A DNA stretch of 47,153 nucleotides from Gammaproteobacteria bacterium. GTDB taxonomy: Bacteria; Pseudomonadota; Gammaproteobacteria; Arenicellales; Poriferihabitantaceae. The stretch is from positions 1 to 47,153 of the forward strand of contig JAJEAV010000062.1 of assembly GCA_022822625.1 (NCBI GenBank), read 5' to 3'. This document shows positions 1 through 8,869 of this stretch, one piece after another. The position numbers and the translations under genes are program-made. The number at the start of each line of letters is the position of its first letter. The stretch's first letter is position 1. Below the pieces are notes generated by a model. The model searched no databases. It was not told the DNA's origin and saw nothing but the letters and a program-made list of their open reading frames with translations.

Positions 1-9
1 CTGCCTGGG

Positions 10-948
10 TCAGGAAATTCTGTAGGCAATCAGCGAGAGGTAGACGAAGTAACAGAACACCAGAAAAGCCCCTTCAAGACGGGTCATTTTCTCTTCGGTA
101 TAGAGAATCGGCATCACAATAATGGCGGCAAGGGTCATGAACGCGAGATCAATCCATGCAATATTACCCATCGAAAGCGGGGTGACAAGAGAAGTCAATC
201 CCAGAATGGCCAGAATATTGAAGATGCTTGAACCGACTGCGTTACCAATCGCCATGTCCCCCCGCCCCTTTAATGATGCAATCAATGTTGAGGCGATCTC
301 GGGAAGTGAAGTGCCAAGTGCTATGAGTGTCAGACTGATAACGGCTTCACTGATTCCGACATTGCGGGCCAGCTGGACCGCCCCATTGACGAAGAAGTCA
401 GCACCGTAGACCAGCATCACCAGACCAGCCACCACCAGGACTGTGGAGAGTAAAAGAGATTTTGATGCGGTATTTTCAGGGCCTGTGGGCTCGGAATCGC
501 CAGATTTCCCCCAGCGGATGCACAGAAAGATATAGGCGGCGAGGGAAAGTATCATCAATGCCCCATATCCACGGGTCAACATGCCACTCATAAACAGCAT
601 GGCGCAAACTGCCGCCGAACACAAAACAAGAATCGGCGCATCCTTTTTCATCATCCGGGTTTCGACTCGAATCGGATAAACCCAAGCTGCCAGACCAAGG
701 ACCAGAGTCAGATTCGTGATGTTGGATCCGACTGCATTGCCAATGGCCACATCATCAAGGTCCTGAAGAGCCGCCCCGATACTGATGAACAGCTCTGGAC
801 TGCTGGTGCCGAATGCGACTACTGTCAATCCGATAACCAGCGGGGTCATACCGAGCCTGACTGCCAGCGACTCGGCACCCCTGACCAGAAGGTCACCACC
901 GACACATAGCAGTACAAGGCCAACGAGAAGCAGGAAAGCGATAATCAT
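10..948 (-). CDS. yrbG: Calcium/sodium antiporter, YrbG-like (CaCA superfamily)
   Basis: Inner-membrane cation exchanger of the CaCA superfamily, closest to bacterial YrbG; family members exchange Na+ or H+ against Ca2+. The 312-residue protein has the internal duplication that defines the family: an alpha-1 motif at about residues 40-56 (GLTVVAFGTSSPELFIS) and an alpha-2 motif near residue 205 (SLTLIALGTSLPEIAS), each carrying the family's acidic residue, and about ten hydrophobic segments. The ATG at 948 opens directly into the first membrane segment, as usual for the family. The gene runs leftward like tesA, 124 bases upstream of it, and its TGA lies just inside the window, so it is complete. 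The transported ion is inferred from the family only. Confidence 0.93.
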   Translation of the reverse strand: MIIAFLLLVGLVLLCVGGDLLVRGAESLAVRLGMTPLVIGLTVVAFGTSSPELFISIGAALQDLDDVAIGNAVGSNITNLTLVLGLAAWVYPIRVETRMMKKDAPILVLCSAAVCAMLFMSGMLTRGYGALMILSLAAYIFLCIRWGKSGDSEPTGPENTASKSLLLSTVLVVAGLVMLVYGADFFVNGAVQLARNVGISEAVISLTLIALGTSLPEIASTLIASLKGRGDMAIGNAVGSSIFNILAILGLTSLVTPLSMGNIAWIDLAFMTLAAIIVMPILYTEEKMTRLEGAFLVFCYFVYLSLIAYRIS

Positions 949-1072
949 GAACGGATGATATTTGACTGGAAGGACTGTCCCTTGTATTTACAGCGATTTC
1001 CTTACATGGTGGCATGATGCGTCCGTTACAAGGCGACAGCACCATTTCAGTCACGTTAAGGCAACGCTTTGA

Positions 1073-1705
1073 TCACTGATTGTGGGAGAAAGTGAGTCCG
1101 GCCGGAAAATACCCGACCAATGATGGCCAGATATGTTCCAGCAGCAGAATTTGTGCCTCTGCTGTCGGATGTATCCCGTCATCCTGCATCAGGTTAAAAT
1201 CCATCGCAACCGGTTCCAGAAAAAACGGTACAAACCCGACTTGATATTTCCTGGCCAAGGTCTCAAATACACGGTAGAATGAATGGGTATAAATCGCTCC
1301 ATAATTGGGCGGAATTTTCATGCCAAGCAACAGAACCTCTGCACCCGCTTCAAGGCAGGCATTGATCATCGATTCCAGATTGTTATGCATTTCACGGGTA
1401 TCCAGACCCTGCAAGCCATCGTTGGACCCCAAACCGAGGATCACCAGGTCAGGTTGATGCATGGACAACATACTGCGAATGCGTTCTTTTCCGCCTTGCG
1501 TTATTTCACCTGGAATACTGCCATTGACAATTTCAATGCTTGAATCCCTGACACGATTGGACAGGAGGTTGGCCCAGGCCTGATCCTTGGGTATGCCATA
1601 TCCGGAACTCAGGCTGTCTCCCCAGACAAGGACAGTAAAATTGTCGGAAAATGCAGGAGTGGACATCAGGTGAAACCCGATGATGAATGCTACAAGACTT
1701 TTCAT
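1073..1705 (-). CDS. tesA: Arylesterase / acyl-CoA thioesterase I / lysophospholipase L1 (GDSL hydrolase)
   Basis: Periplasmic SGNH/GDSL-type hydrolase that cleaves acyl thioesters and esters. It is 210 residues long, the normal TesA size. A signal peptide spans about residues 1-20. Block I is WGDSLSSGYG with the nucleophile Ser31, block III is GSNDG, and block V is DGIHP with Asp176 and His179 completing the triad. It is divergent from ybbA with only 35 bases between the two start codons, the same tesA / ybbA-ybbP arrangement as in Escherichia coli, which supports the name. Promoters for the two genes must overlap or lie inside the coding ends. Confidence 0.95.
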   Translation of the reverse strand: MKSLVAFIIGFHLMSTPAFSDNFTVLVWGDSLSSGYGIPKDQAWANLLSNRVRDSSIEIVNGSIPGEITQGGKERIRSMLSMHQPDLVILGLGSNDGLQGLDTREMHNNLESMINACLEAGAEVLLLGMKIPPNYGAIYTHSFYRVFETLARKYQVGFVPFFLEPVAMDFNLMQDDGIHPTAEAQILLLEHIWPSLVGYFPAGLTFSHNQ

Positions 1706-1740
1706 AAACTACAGAATATTGAATATGGTGTTATCTGACC

Positions 1741-2433
1741 ATGAACGATAACTACAAAACCACGGAAAATAGTGTGCTACAAGCGAGTCAGGTATTCAAG
1801 TCCATTGAACATGCGGGATCTGATCTGGATATTTTGCGTGACATATCAATGGATATCGTAGCCGGTAGCACGGTTTCGATGACCGGCCCATCCGGTTCGG
1901 GCAAGACCACTCTGCTCGGTCTCCTGGCCGGGCTCGATCTCCCTAGCTTCGGATCCATCATGCTTTTGGGTCAGACCATCAGCAACATGGATGAGGATGG
2001 ACGTGCAAGATTACGTAATGGACGGGTCGGGTTCGTGTTTCAGTCATTTCACCTGCTGCCCAACCTGACTGCACTTGAAAATATTTCTCTGGCTCTCGAG
2101 GTAATGCCCGGCAGTCAGAATATCAAGGAGCAGTCTGTTCAGTCTCTGAAGTCGGTAGGCTTGTCGGATCGTGCTTCACACTTGCCTTCTCAGCTAAGCG
2201 GTGGAGAACAACAGCGTGTGGCTCTGGCTCGATCAATGGTGGTCAATCCGGCGGTCCTGTTTGCTGATGAGCCGACCGGCAATCTTGATCACCAGACCAG
2301 CATGCAGATTGTTGACCTGATGTTTTCACTGGTTGAGAAAAGGGGGGCAACACTGGTTCTGGCTACCCACGACCATCAACTTGCAGAACGTTGTGATGTC
2401 CAATATCGGATTGAAGCCGGGCAACTGGTTTAA
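1741..2433 (+). CDS. ybbA: ABC transporter ATP-binding protein YbbA
   Basis: Cytoplasmic ATPase of the LolD/MacB-like class, 230 residues. Walker A is GPSGSGKTT at residues 49-57, the signature LSGGEQQR is near 155, and Walker B with the D-loop (FADEPTGNLD) is near 175. It should pair with the FtsX-type permease that starts 10 bases after its stop. Together with divergent tesA this is the conserved YbbA-YbbP-TesA set, thought to remove or move lipidic substrates from the inner membrane. The exact substrate is not known. Confidence 0.93.
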   Translation: MNDNYKTTENSVLQASQVFKSIEHAGSDLDILRDISMDIVAGSTVSMTGPSGSGKTTLLGLLAGLDLPSFGSIMLLGQTISNMDEDGRARLRNGRVGFVFQSFHLLPNLTALENISLALEVMPGSQNIKEQSVQSLKSVGLSDRASHLPSQLSGGEQQRVALARSMVVNPAVLFADEPTGNLDHQTSMQIVDLMFSLVEKRGATLVLATHDHQLAERCDVQYRIEAGQLV

Positions 2434-2443
2434 CTGGATCGAC

Positions 2444-4903
2444 ATGGGTTTCTCACGCAGTCTGCGCCTCGGCGAATTCCGCCTGCTTCTGCTGGCCTGC
2501 CTGTTTGTCGCGATCGCCTTGTCTGTGGTTGGGGCTCTCGGAAGTCGCGTTGAACAGGCCATGCAGTCCCGCACCAGTGCCATTTTGGGTGCCGATGCAA
2601 TCCTTGCATCAACTCGCCCATTGAACCAGGAATATTGGCAGTTGGCCCAGGAACTGGGATTGGAGACGGCTGATTCGATTAGTTTCATGAGCATGCTGAC
2701 CAACGGTCAGGAGAGTCGTCTGGTGAATGTCAGGGCGGTTTCCGGAAACTATCCACTGCGCGGGGAAATCCTGATCAAGAGTGATAACAGCCCAGAGGGT
2801 TATGTCGAGTATAGGCGCCCTCCTGATCAGGGTGCTGTTTGGGCGGTTACTCAAGCGGTGGTTGATCTCGGTCTGGATGAACGAGGAACATTACAGATCG
2901 GCGACATGCAGGCAGATTTCGTCGGAGAGATATTGCTGGACCCGGCAGGTGGGGCCGACCGTATCCGCTTCGCACCCAGGGTAATCATGAACATGGGTGA
3001 TCTGGAGAGTACAGGATTACTGACCCCGGCAAGCAGGGCGCGTTATCGGTTGTTGGTAGCTGGCGATAGGAAAGCCATAGAAGCATTTGATGAAGCGGTC
3101 AGACCCAGACTCGAATCTTATGAGGAAATAGCGGTTGCTGATATTCGAAGGGATGAAGTTAACTCAACCGTAGGACGGATTATTTCCTATATTCGCCTGG
3201 CGGTTCTGTTATCGGTGATTCTCTCAGTCGTTGCCATGGCTCTGGCTGCACAGGGCCTGTGGCGTCGGCAGGTTGTGGAGATGGCGTTGCTCAGGTGTCT
3301 CGGCCAGCAGAACAGGAAAATCATGTTCCGCCTTGGGCTCAGATACCTGACAGCGGGGATACCCGTATGTATACTGGGTGTATTGATCGGTTTCGCCATT
3401 CAGGATGTGGTGGGTCGCATTGTGCAGGAACAGGTCATCATGAGATTGCCGGGGCCATCGCTCTGGTCCTTGACCGGTGCCGGATTTATTACCCTGATTG
3501 CTCTGTTTGTGGTTACCTTGCCGACCCTCAGGGCGGTACAGCAGGTTCCCTCGGTGATTCTGTTGCGTGCATCCGGCAGCCCACCGATGACCCAACAGCA
3601 GTCCACCTTCAGTGTGTTGCTGCTGATTGTAGCCCTGACGATATTTCTGGCTGGGGATATCATGCTGGCACTGACTGTTTTGCCCGGCTTACTGCTTGCC
3701 GCACTGTTGTTCTGGGGAACGACCCGGCTTCTGATTTATGTGGTTGGAAGAATGGTCGGGACTTGGACTTCACCCTATTATGTCGCCTTGAAGGAAGTCT
3801 GTAGCAATGGGGCGCGCAGTGCATGGATTACCAGTACCTTTGGGGCGATTGTGTTTGCCTTGGTACTTCTGGCGGTGTTTCGATATGACATCTTCGAATC
3901 ATGGGGGCAGACCCTGCCGGATGATTCTCCCAATGTATTCGCCATCAATATCCAGCAATCCAACATCGAGCCACTCGGTGAATTTCTCGATGGGCAGAAT
4001 GTAGGCAGATCGGATATGTATTCGATTATTCGGACCCGGATCGTGGAGATCAATGGCCGTCCAATCTCGGAATACAACTTTGCCGGAGAGGCAAAAGATC
4101 GCGTGAGTCATGTCTTCAACCTGACCGAGACAGCGGATTTGCCGCAGGATAACGAGGTAGTCGAGGGCCAGTGGTTTCAAGGCAATGAACGTGGTCTGTC
4201 GGTCGAAGACGAAACGGCAAGTGAGCTTGAACTGGAACTCGGTGATACACTCACTCTTGATACAGCAGGAATCAGACATACAGCGCCGATTCTGAACCTT
4301 CGCGAGGTCGTGTGGGAGAACATGCGGCCCAACTTCTTCATCATTGCCACACCGGGACTGCTTGAAGGTGCACCGGTAAGCCACATGCTTGCGGTACATG
4401 TTAATGACGACATCAATCGGTTCATCAACCGGATGAGTCGTGAATTTCCGCATGTCTCTGCGATCAATGTCAGTATCCTGCTACAGAGATTTCAGGAGAT
4501 TGTCAATCAGGGCAGTATGGTGATCAGTACACTGTTCGTGTTCACCCTGCTGGCTGCAGGGCTGGTGTTTTTCGGCATCCTGCAGGGCCAGAAAATCACT
4601 CGCCAATTGCAGATCGCGCTTCTGAAATCCATAGGAGCAAGTCGCTCATTCATCCGCAAGGCCGTGGTCAGTGAATTTGCCCTGCTCGGTATTTTCTCGG
4701 GTTTGCTGGGCAGTGCGATGGCGTTATTGACAGGTATGCTGATGGCGGATCAGGTTTTTGAAATGGATCTCGTGGTTTCGTGGTCCTGGATGGCAATCAG
4801 CATCGTTGCCGGCATCGTGCTGGTGTCGATTGCAGGATACTTGAGTATCCGAAGGTTGTTGGATGTTGTACCGGTTCGATTGCTGGCGAACAACCGGGGG
4901 TGA
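2444..4903 (+). CDS. ybbP: FtsX-like ABC permease YbbP
   Basis: Large inner-membrane permease of the MacB/FtsX fold with two FtsX domains, partner of YbbA. The reading frame is open from 2333, but the ATG at 2444 is preferred: it follows the ybbA stop by 10 bases and starts a normal N-terminus (MGFSRSLRLGEFRLLLLACL), giving 819 residues. A membrane anchor at residues ~12-35 is followed by a periplasmic domain, a first block of helices near 240-440, a second periplasmic domain at ~470-680, and three more helices near the C-terminus, ending in the usual RRLLDVVPVRLL-type tail. It ends 53 bases from the convergent potC. Confidence 0.92.
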   Translation: MGFSRSLRLGEFRLLLLACLFVAIALSVVGALGSRVEQAMQSRTSAILGADAILASTRPLNQEYWQLAQELGLETADSISFMSMLTNGQESRLVNVRAVSGNYPLRGEILIKSDNSPEGYVEYRRPPDQGAVWAVTQAVVDLGLDERGTLQIGDMQADFVGEILLDPAGGADRIRFAPRVIMNMGDLESTGLLTPASRARYRLLVAGDRKAIEAFDEAVRPRLESYEEIAVADIRRDEVNSTVGRIISYIRLAVLLSVILSVVAMALAAQGLWRRQVVEMALLRCLGQQNRKIMFRLGLRYLTAGIPVCILGVLIGFAIQDVVGRIVQEQVIMRLPGPSLWSLTGAGFITLIALFVVTLPTLRAVQQVPSVILLRASGSPPMTQQQSTFSVLLLIVALTIFLAGDIMLALTVLPGLLLAALLFWGTTRLLIYVVGRMVGTWTSPYYVALKEVCSNGARSAWITSTFGAIVFALVLLAVFRYDIFESWGQTLPDDSPNVFAINIQQSNIEPLGEFLDGQNVGRSDMYSIIRTRIVEINGRPISEYNFAGEAKDRVSHVFNLTETADLPQDNEVVEGQWFQGNERGLSVEDETASELELELGDTLTLDTAGIRHTAPILNLREVVWENMRPNFFIIATPGLLEGAPVSHMLAVHVNDDINRFINRMSREFPHVSAINVSILLQRFQEIVNQGSMVISTLFVFTLLAAGLVFFGILQGQKITRQLQIALLKSIGASRSFIRKAVVSEFALLGIFSGLLGSAMALLTGMLMADQVFEMDLVVSWSWMAISIVAGIVLVSIAGYLSIRRLLDVVPVRLLANNRG

Positions 4904-4956
4904 CAGAAACAGGTTCCGTTATTGCTGCCTGAACGATCGGCCAGACAGGTCTCGCC

Positions 4957-5808
4957 CTACTGAGGGGTCATGCCGCGCAATCGCTCGGATCGTCGTCGGA
5001 GTAACTCGAGCGCAGTCAGAAGGGCGATCGATACGCACACCAACAGGGTCGCTACTGCAAGAATTGTCGGACTGATTTGCTCGCGAATGCCGGAGAACAT
5101 CTGCCATGGTATGGTGCGCTGTTCATAACTGCCCACGAAAAGCACGACCACTACTTCGTCAAACGAGGTTATGAAGGCAAACAATGCACCTGAAATTACG
5201 CCAGGGAGAATCAGGGGCACGATGATTCTGAAAAAAGTGGTAGTTGGATTGGCGCCCAGGCTTGCCGCAGACCGAACCAGCACCTGGTCAAATCCGCTCA
5301 AGGTTGCCGTGACCGTAATCACGACAAATGGTGTCCCAAGCGCCGTATGCGCCAGAATCACCCCGAGAAAGGTACCCTGTAGCCCAATCTGGGAGTAGAA
5401 GAAATACATGCCAGCGGCAGAAATGATCAAGGGAACAATCATTGGGGAAATCAAGAGTCCCATGATCGTTGACTTGAATGGCATGTCTGACCGGCTGAGT
5501 CCCAATGCAGCAACAGTTCCAAGAAAGGTTGCAATAATGGTGGAAAAGAATGCAATGATTACACTATTCTTGACAGCACCCTGCCAGTTCGGGTTGGTAA
5601 AGAAATCGTTGTACCATCTCAGGGAATAGCCCGCAGGATCAAATCTGAGCATCTCCTCCGTGAAGGTAAAAAACGGCACTGCATTGAAAGATAGAGGTAT
5701 GACCACAATGACGGGTGCGATCAGAAAGAAAAACACCAGGCCACAGAAAATCCGGTAGGCATAGAACCATATGCGCTCTCCCGGTGAAGTGTATGGAGGT
5801 AAAGCCAT
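4957..5808 (-). CDS. potC: Polyamine-type ABC transporter permease PotC
   Basis: Second inner-membrane permease of a spermidine/putrescine-type importer, 283 residues with about six membrane helices. The cytoplasmic EAA loop that contacts the ATPase is visible (AASLGANPTTTFFRIIVPLI, near residue 190). It lies last in a leftward group (potD, potB, potC), with its start 3 bases beyond the potB stop, indicating co-translation. The substrate is inferred only from the family. Given the amine-catabolic genes elsewhere in the window, a quaternary amine or other nitrogenous cation is equally possible. Confidence 0.9.
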   Translation of the reverse strand: MALPPYTSPGERIWFYAYRIFCGLVFFFLIAPVIVVIPLSFNAVPFFTFTEEMLRFDPAGYSLRWYNDFFTNPNWQGAVKNSVIIAFFSTIIATFLGTVAALGLSRSDMPFKSTIMGLLISPMIVPLIISAAGMYFFYSQIGLQGTFLGVILAHTALGTPFVVITVTATLSGFDQVLVRSAASLGANPTTTFFRIIVPLILPGVISGALFAFITSFDEVVVVLFVGSYEQRTIPWQMFSGIREQISPTILAVATLLVCVSIALLTALELLRRRSERLRGMTPQ

Positions 5809-5811
5809 GAT

Positions 5812-7077
5812 CTAGGCAAACTTCATTTTGTCAATGCCAACAATCCGATCATACAGGTAATAGAGCACCAGTACGACAACCAGCAATATAACTCCCAGCG
5901 CTGCGGCAAGTCCCCAATTCAGGGAAATGGACATGTGGTAGGCTATGAAGTTACTGATCAAAGTGCCATCGGTTCCACCGACCAGGGCAGGGGTTATGTA
6001 GTAGCCAATGGAGATAATGAATACCAGTATGCATCCTGCTCCAATTCCCGACACCGTGTTGGGAAAGTACACTCGGATGAAGGCCACGGCTGGCGTTGCC
6101 CCAAGGTTTTTTGCGGCACGCATGTAGGATGGCGGAATTGTCTTCATGATACTGTAAAGTGGCAGCACCATAAATGGCAATAAAATGTGGGTCATTGCGA
6201 CGACCGTGCCTGTTGCATTGTGAATCATGGCAAGGCGGCCATCGTCTGACAGTAACCCCATGCCCACCAGCAGATCGTTGATGACCCCTTCCTGTTGCAG
6301 CAAGGCAATCCATGCTGTTGTCCTCACCAAAAGCGAGGTCCAAAAGGGCAACAGCACCATGATCATCAAAAGGTTGCTGGTGCGAATAGGCAACGTCGAC
6401 AGAAGATGCGCAATCGGATAGGCTAGAAACAGGCACAGGAAGGTGATGAACGCACTGAGTACCAGTGTCCGCCAAAACAGCTTGAGATAGATCCGCTGGG
6501 TTTCGCTCCTCATTCCAACGCTACCGTCCGGTGCATACGCCAAATCCATCGCGGCAAGATAATAGGATATTGTAAATGCTCCTGATTCCCGCTTGATGAG
6601 TCGCCAGGTATCTATCTCTCCCCACCTTTTGTCACGTTCAATAAAAGCATCCTGATATGGTGGTTCAAAGTTTTTTGCTCTTCTTGCCGTTTTTCGAAAA
6701 AGGCTGGCAAATCCCGGTGTTTCATAGTTCAGGCGACGCCCTACACGCAGGATAGTACGTTCAGCATGACCCTTTTCAAAATCCATTTTTGCGGCAGCAA
6801 ATACCTCTTCCGAAGGTAGCTCTCCAGATCGATCGTCCCAGTTCACCAGTAATTTTGACGTGTTTTCCATGACTTCCGGAACCAGATGATTCTCTACGCT
6901 ACGAAAAAGCATATCGAAAATCGGAATAAAGAAGGTCAATAGAATGAAGGCAAATAGGGGCAGGACGAGCAGAATTCCCCTGATTCTGCTTTTTCGCTGG
7001 GCTTTTGCAAGACTGACCTTGAGCGGAATTCCGTCTGCAGTCTTTACGATTTCGGAATGAGTGGCACTGGTGTTCAT
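5812..7077 (-). CDS. potB: Polyamine-type ABC transporter permease PotB, long form
   Basis: First inner-membrane permease of the importer. At 421 residues it is much longer than E. coli PotB (about 275). The extra length is an insert between the first membrane segment (~34-60) and the next helix (~201): about 140 mainly polar residues that should face the periplasm. Five further helices follow, with the EAA loop at AAKNLGATPAVAFIRVYFPN. Such long forms occur in the PotB family of other proteobacteria. Together with potD upstream and potC downstream it forms the core transporter. Confidence 0.9.
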   Translation of the reverse strand: MNTSATHSEIVKTADGIPLKVSLAKAQRKSRIRGILLVLPLFAFILLTFFIPIFDMLFRSVENHLVPEVMENTSKLLVNWDDRSGELPSEEVFAAAKMDFEKGHAERTILRVGRRLNYETPGFASLFRKTARRAKNFEPPYQDAFIERDKRWGEIDTWRLIKRESGAFTISYYLAAMDLAYAPDGSVGMRSETQRIYLKLFWRTLVLSAFITFLCLFLAYPIAHLLSTLPIRTSNLLMIMVLLPFWTSLLVRTTAWIALLQQEGVINDLLVGMGLLSDDGRLAMIHNATGTVVAMTHILLPFMVLPLYSIMKTIPPSYMRAAKNLGATPAVAFIRVYFPNTVSGIGAGCILVFIISIGYYITPALVGGTDGTLISNFIAYHMSISLNWGLAAALGVILLVVVLVLYYLYDRIVGIDKMKFA

Positions 7078-7114
7078 TCCAATCTATCCGGCGTGGTAAT
7101 CATTTGCAAAAAAT

Positions 7115-7148
7115 AAAGCGGAGAAACCAGTTCCAGTTTCTCCGCTTT
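7115..7148 (-). terminator. Intrinsic terminator/attenuator between potD and potB
   Basis: A perfect 13-bp inverted repeat (7115-7127 with 7136-7148) encloses an 8-base loop. Read on the minus strand, the direction of the pot genes, the stem is followed at once by A then six T (7114-7109), a textbook rho-independent terminator. It sits 28 bases after the potD stop and before potB, so potD transcripts should mostly end here while some read through into the permeases. This fits the usual need for more binding protein than permease. Confidence 0.88.
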
Positions 7149-7176
7149 GTTCAACAATGTATGGCTGGTCTGGATT

Positions 7177-8271
7177 TTATCGAGCCAGCCATGCGTTGAA
7201 ACGCTCGGTCAGGTCGTCTTTGCGGTCTGCCCACCATACGTAGTTGTAAAGGAGCGTGTTCTTGGCATTGGCAGGAGCCGTGGGCATGTGCGGTGCCATA
7301 TCAATACCTAGAGTAGCATGCTTTCCGACCATTGGAGCCGAGGATTTTCGAGCAGGTCCATATGAGATGAACTTGGCCTGATCTGCCAGACGCTGCGTAT
7401 CGGTTGCGAATCGCAGGTATTCACCGATAATCTCGCGATGCGGGCCGCCGACAGGAATAATCCATCCGTCAAGATCGAAAACCTGCCAGTCCCACATCAT
7501 GGCGATCGGTTGCTTTTCTTCCTCAATGGCGGAAAACAGTCGTCCATTGTAGGTGGACCCGATTACCACTTCACCATCAGCGAGCAGCTGGGGGGTTTGT
7601 GCGCCTTTTTCCCACCAGACTACTTCATCCCGGATTGTGTCGAGTTTTGCGAACGCCCGGTCAACACCTTCCTCGGTGTCGAGTACATTATAGACTTCGT
7701 CAGGATTCACTCCATCTGCAATTAGAGCCCATTCAAGATTACCGATAGGACGCTTTTCGAGGGCACGTTTTCCAGGAATTTTTTCCAGATCAAAAACATC
7801 GTTGATGCTGGTTGGAGGCTCCTTGACCAGATCGGTGCGATAACCAAAGGTTGTTGAATAAACAATACTCGGTATGAAACACTCGGAAATGATGAGATTG
7901 CCAAAGTCTTCCGATGCAGGTGTTCCATCAGGTGCGGGAGCCAGTAACGCATCATGGTCAACAGGCTCGGCCAGTCCTTCTTCGCAGAGAATGATTGCAT
8001 CTGAAGCGACTGCGTCAACCAGCGCCCAGGTGACATTGCCAGCTTCGTTCATGGCTCGGAGTTTCGAGATGCCTTCCGCTGCTGAATCATCATTGATGAT
8101 ATTGACGCCGGGATTGTTGGACATGAAGGGTTCATGGTAGGCTTTTTGCTGGCTTGCAGTATAAGCTCCGCCCCAGGAAACCACGACCAGATCCTGTGCG
8201 TTGGCTACACCCATGACTCCCAGCATTGCCGCGGAGCCGAGTGCTAACGAAATTTGTCTGAATTTTTTCAT
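7177..8271 (-). CDS. potD: Extracellular solute-binding protein, PotD/PotF-like
   Basis: Periplasmic substrate-binding protein of the polyamine-type importer, 364 residues. A clear Sec signal peptide ends near VANAQ (residue ~26). The mature N-terminus VVVSWGGAYTASQQKA is typical of this class, and the late segment GWIIPVGGPH matches its ligand-cleft region. It comes before potB with a strong intrinsic terminator between them, and is separated from the ATPase gene potA by 598 bases of insertion-element debris. Substrate specificity cannot be read from the sequence. Polyamines, or amines related to the nearby C1 genes, are the candidates. Confidence 0.92.
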   Translation of the reverse strand: MKKFRQISLALGSAAMLGVMGVANAQDLVVVSWGGAYTASQQKAYHEPFMSNNPGVNIINDDSAAEGISKLRAMNEAGNVTWALVDAVASDAIILCEEGLAEPVDHDALLAPAPDGTPASEDFGNLIISECFIPSIVYSTTFGYRTDLVKEPPTSINDVFDLEKIPGKRALEKRPIGNLEWALIADGVNPDEVYNVLDTEEGVDRAFAKLDTIRDEVVWWEKGAQTPQLLADGEVVIGSTYNGRLFSAIEEEKQPIAMMWDWQVFDLDGWIIPVGGPHREIIGEYLRFATDTQRLADQAKFISYGPARKSSAPMVGKHATLGIDMAPHMPTAPANAKNTLLYNYVWWADRKDDLTERFNAWLAR

Positions 8272-8506
8272 TTAATTAACCTCTTGAAGTTTAATTTGAT
8301 TCATTGTTCATGCTGTTCCGATACAACCGGTTTCTTCACAGTCAAAAAGATTGCCGAATCAAAATACCGAAAGGCCAGATTTCAATTCAGCCGCATGACA
8401 TCAATCATAACTGTACAATCTTGTGATTATCCAACTGGTTATTATACGCAGATATTAAACAATATTATACCTGCATAACATAAACCAGATGCCGCCAACA
8501 TTCAAT

Positions 8507-8579
8507 CCCTAATCCAAAAACAGGAATCGGGAAAAGCAAAAAGCCGCCATGACTTCACTTCCCGTCCAGATCTTCATGG
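8507..8579 (+). repeat. Dispersed relic repeat, copy A (internally deleted)
   Basis: Starts with CCCTAATCC and shares an ACAGGAATCGG block and a CATGACTTCACTTCCCGT block with copy B (10036-10235). Copy A lacks the 127 bases that in copy B lie between two GCAAAAAGCC direct repeats; in copy A only one such decamer remains (8536-8545). This is the exact product expected from deletion between short direct repeats. It has the same orientation as copy B and lies on the other side of potA. Confidence 0.85.
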
Positions 8580-8592
8580 GTCCTCCAGAAAG

Positions 8593-8634
8593 CGGACAGT
8601 TTTATGTGCTGCCAAACCGGACAGTTTATGTGCT
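8593..8634. repeat. Tandem direct repeat resembling an IS21-type terminus
   Basis: CGGACAGTTTTATGTGCT (8593-8610) is followed 7 bases later by CGGACAGTTTATGTGCT (8618-8634), with a possible inverted partial copy (ACTGTCC) at 8641-8647. IS21-family elements carry several such ~20-base repeats with a GGACAGTTT core at each end. No istA or istB gene is present, so this would be a bare end left after decay. The family assignment rests on general resemblance only. Confidence 0.4.
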
Positions 8635-8869
8635 CGCAACACTGTCCAAAATCAAGGAGGTTGCCAATGGAATTGGGAAGTGGGGAAATTGACCGACAGT
8701 AAAACACTCGATCTTTTCCACTCCAGCTGTGCCATATACTCGTTACGCCACATGAGTGAACCTGTTCCATGCGGAACCGGAATCATCGATCGTGCACGTC
8801 GGTTACGAATGGGGAGGGGTTTGGAAACAGCCCTGTACTCGGTCAGGAAAACGGATATGCGAAAGGGAC

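Larger units (their letters stand above)
8272..8869. other. Gene-free interval between potA and potD with insertion-sequence debris
   Basis: No convincing gene is present. Bases 8280-8505 are AT-rich and hold two minus-strand TATAAT hexamers (8464-8469 and 8441-8446), so a potD promoter is likely there, though no good -35 box is visible. Bases 8507-8579 are copy A of a dispersed repeat. Bases 8593-8634 hold a tandem repeat resembling an IS21-type terminus. The rest to 8869 shows no recognisable coding. The interval probably interrupts an ancestral potA-potD operon. Confidence 0.6.
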
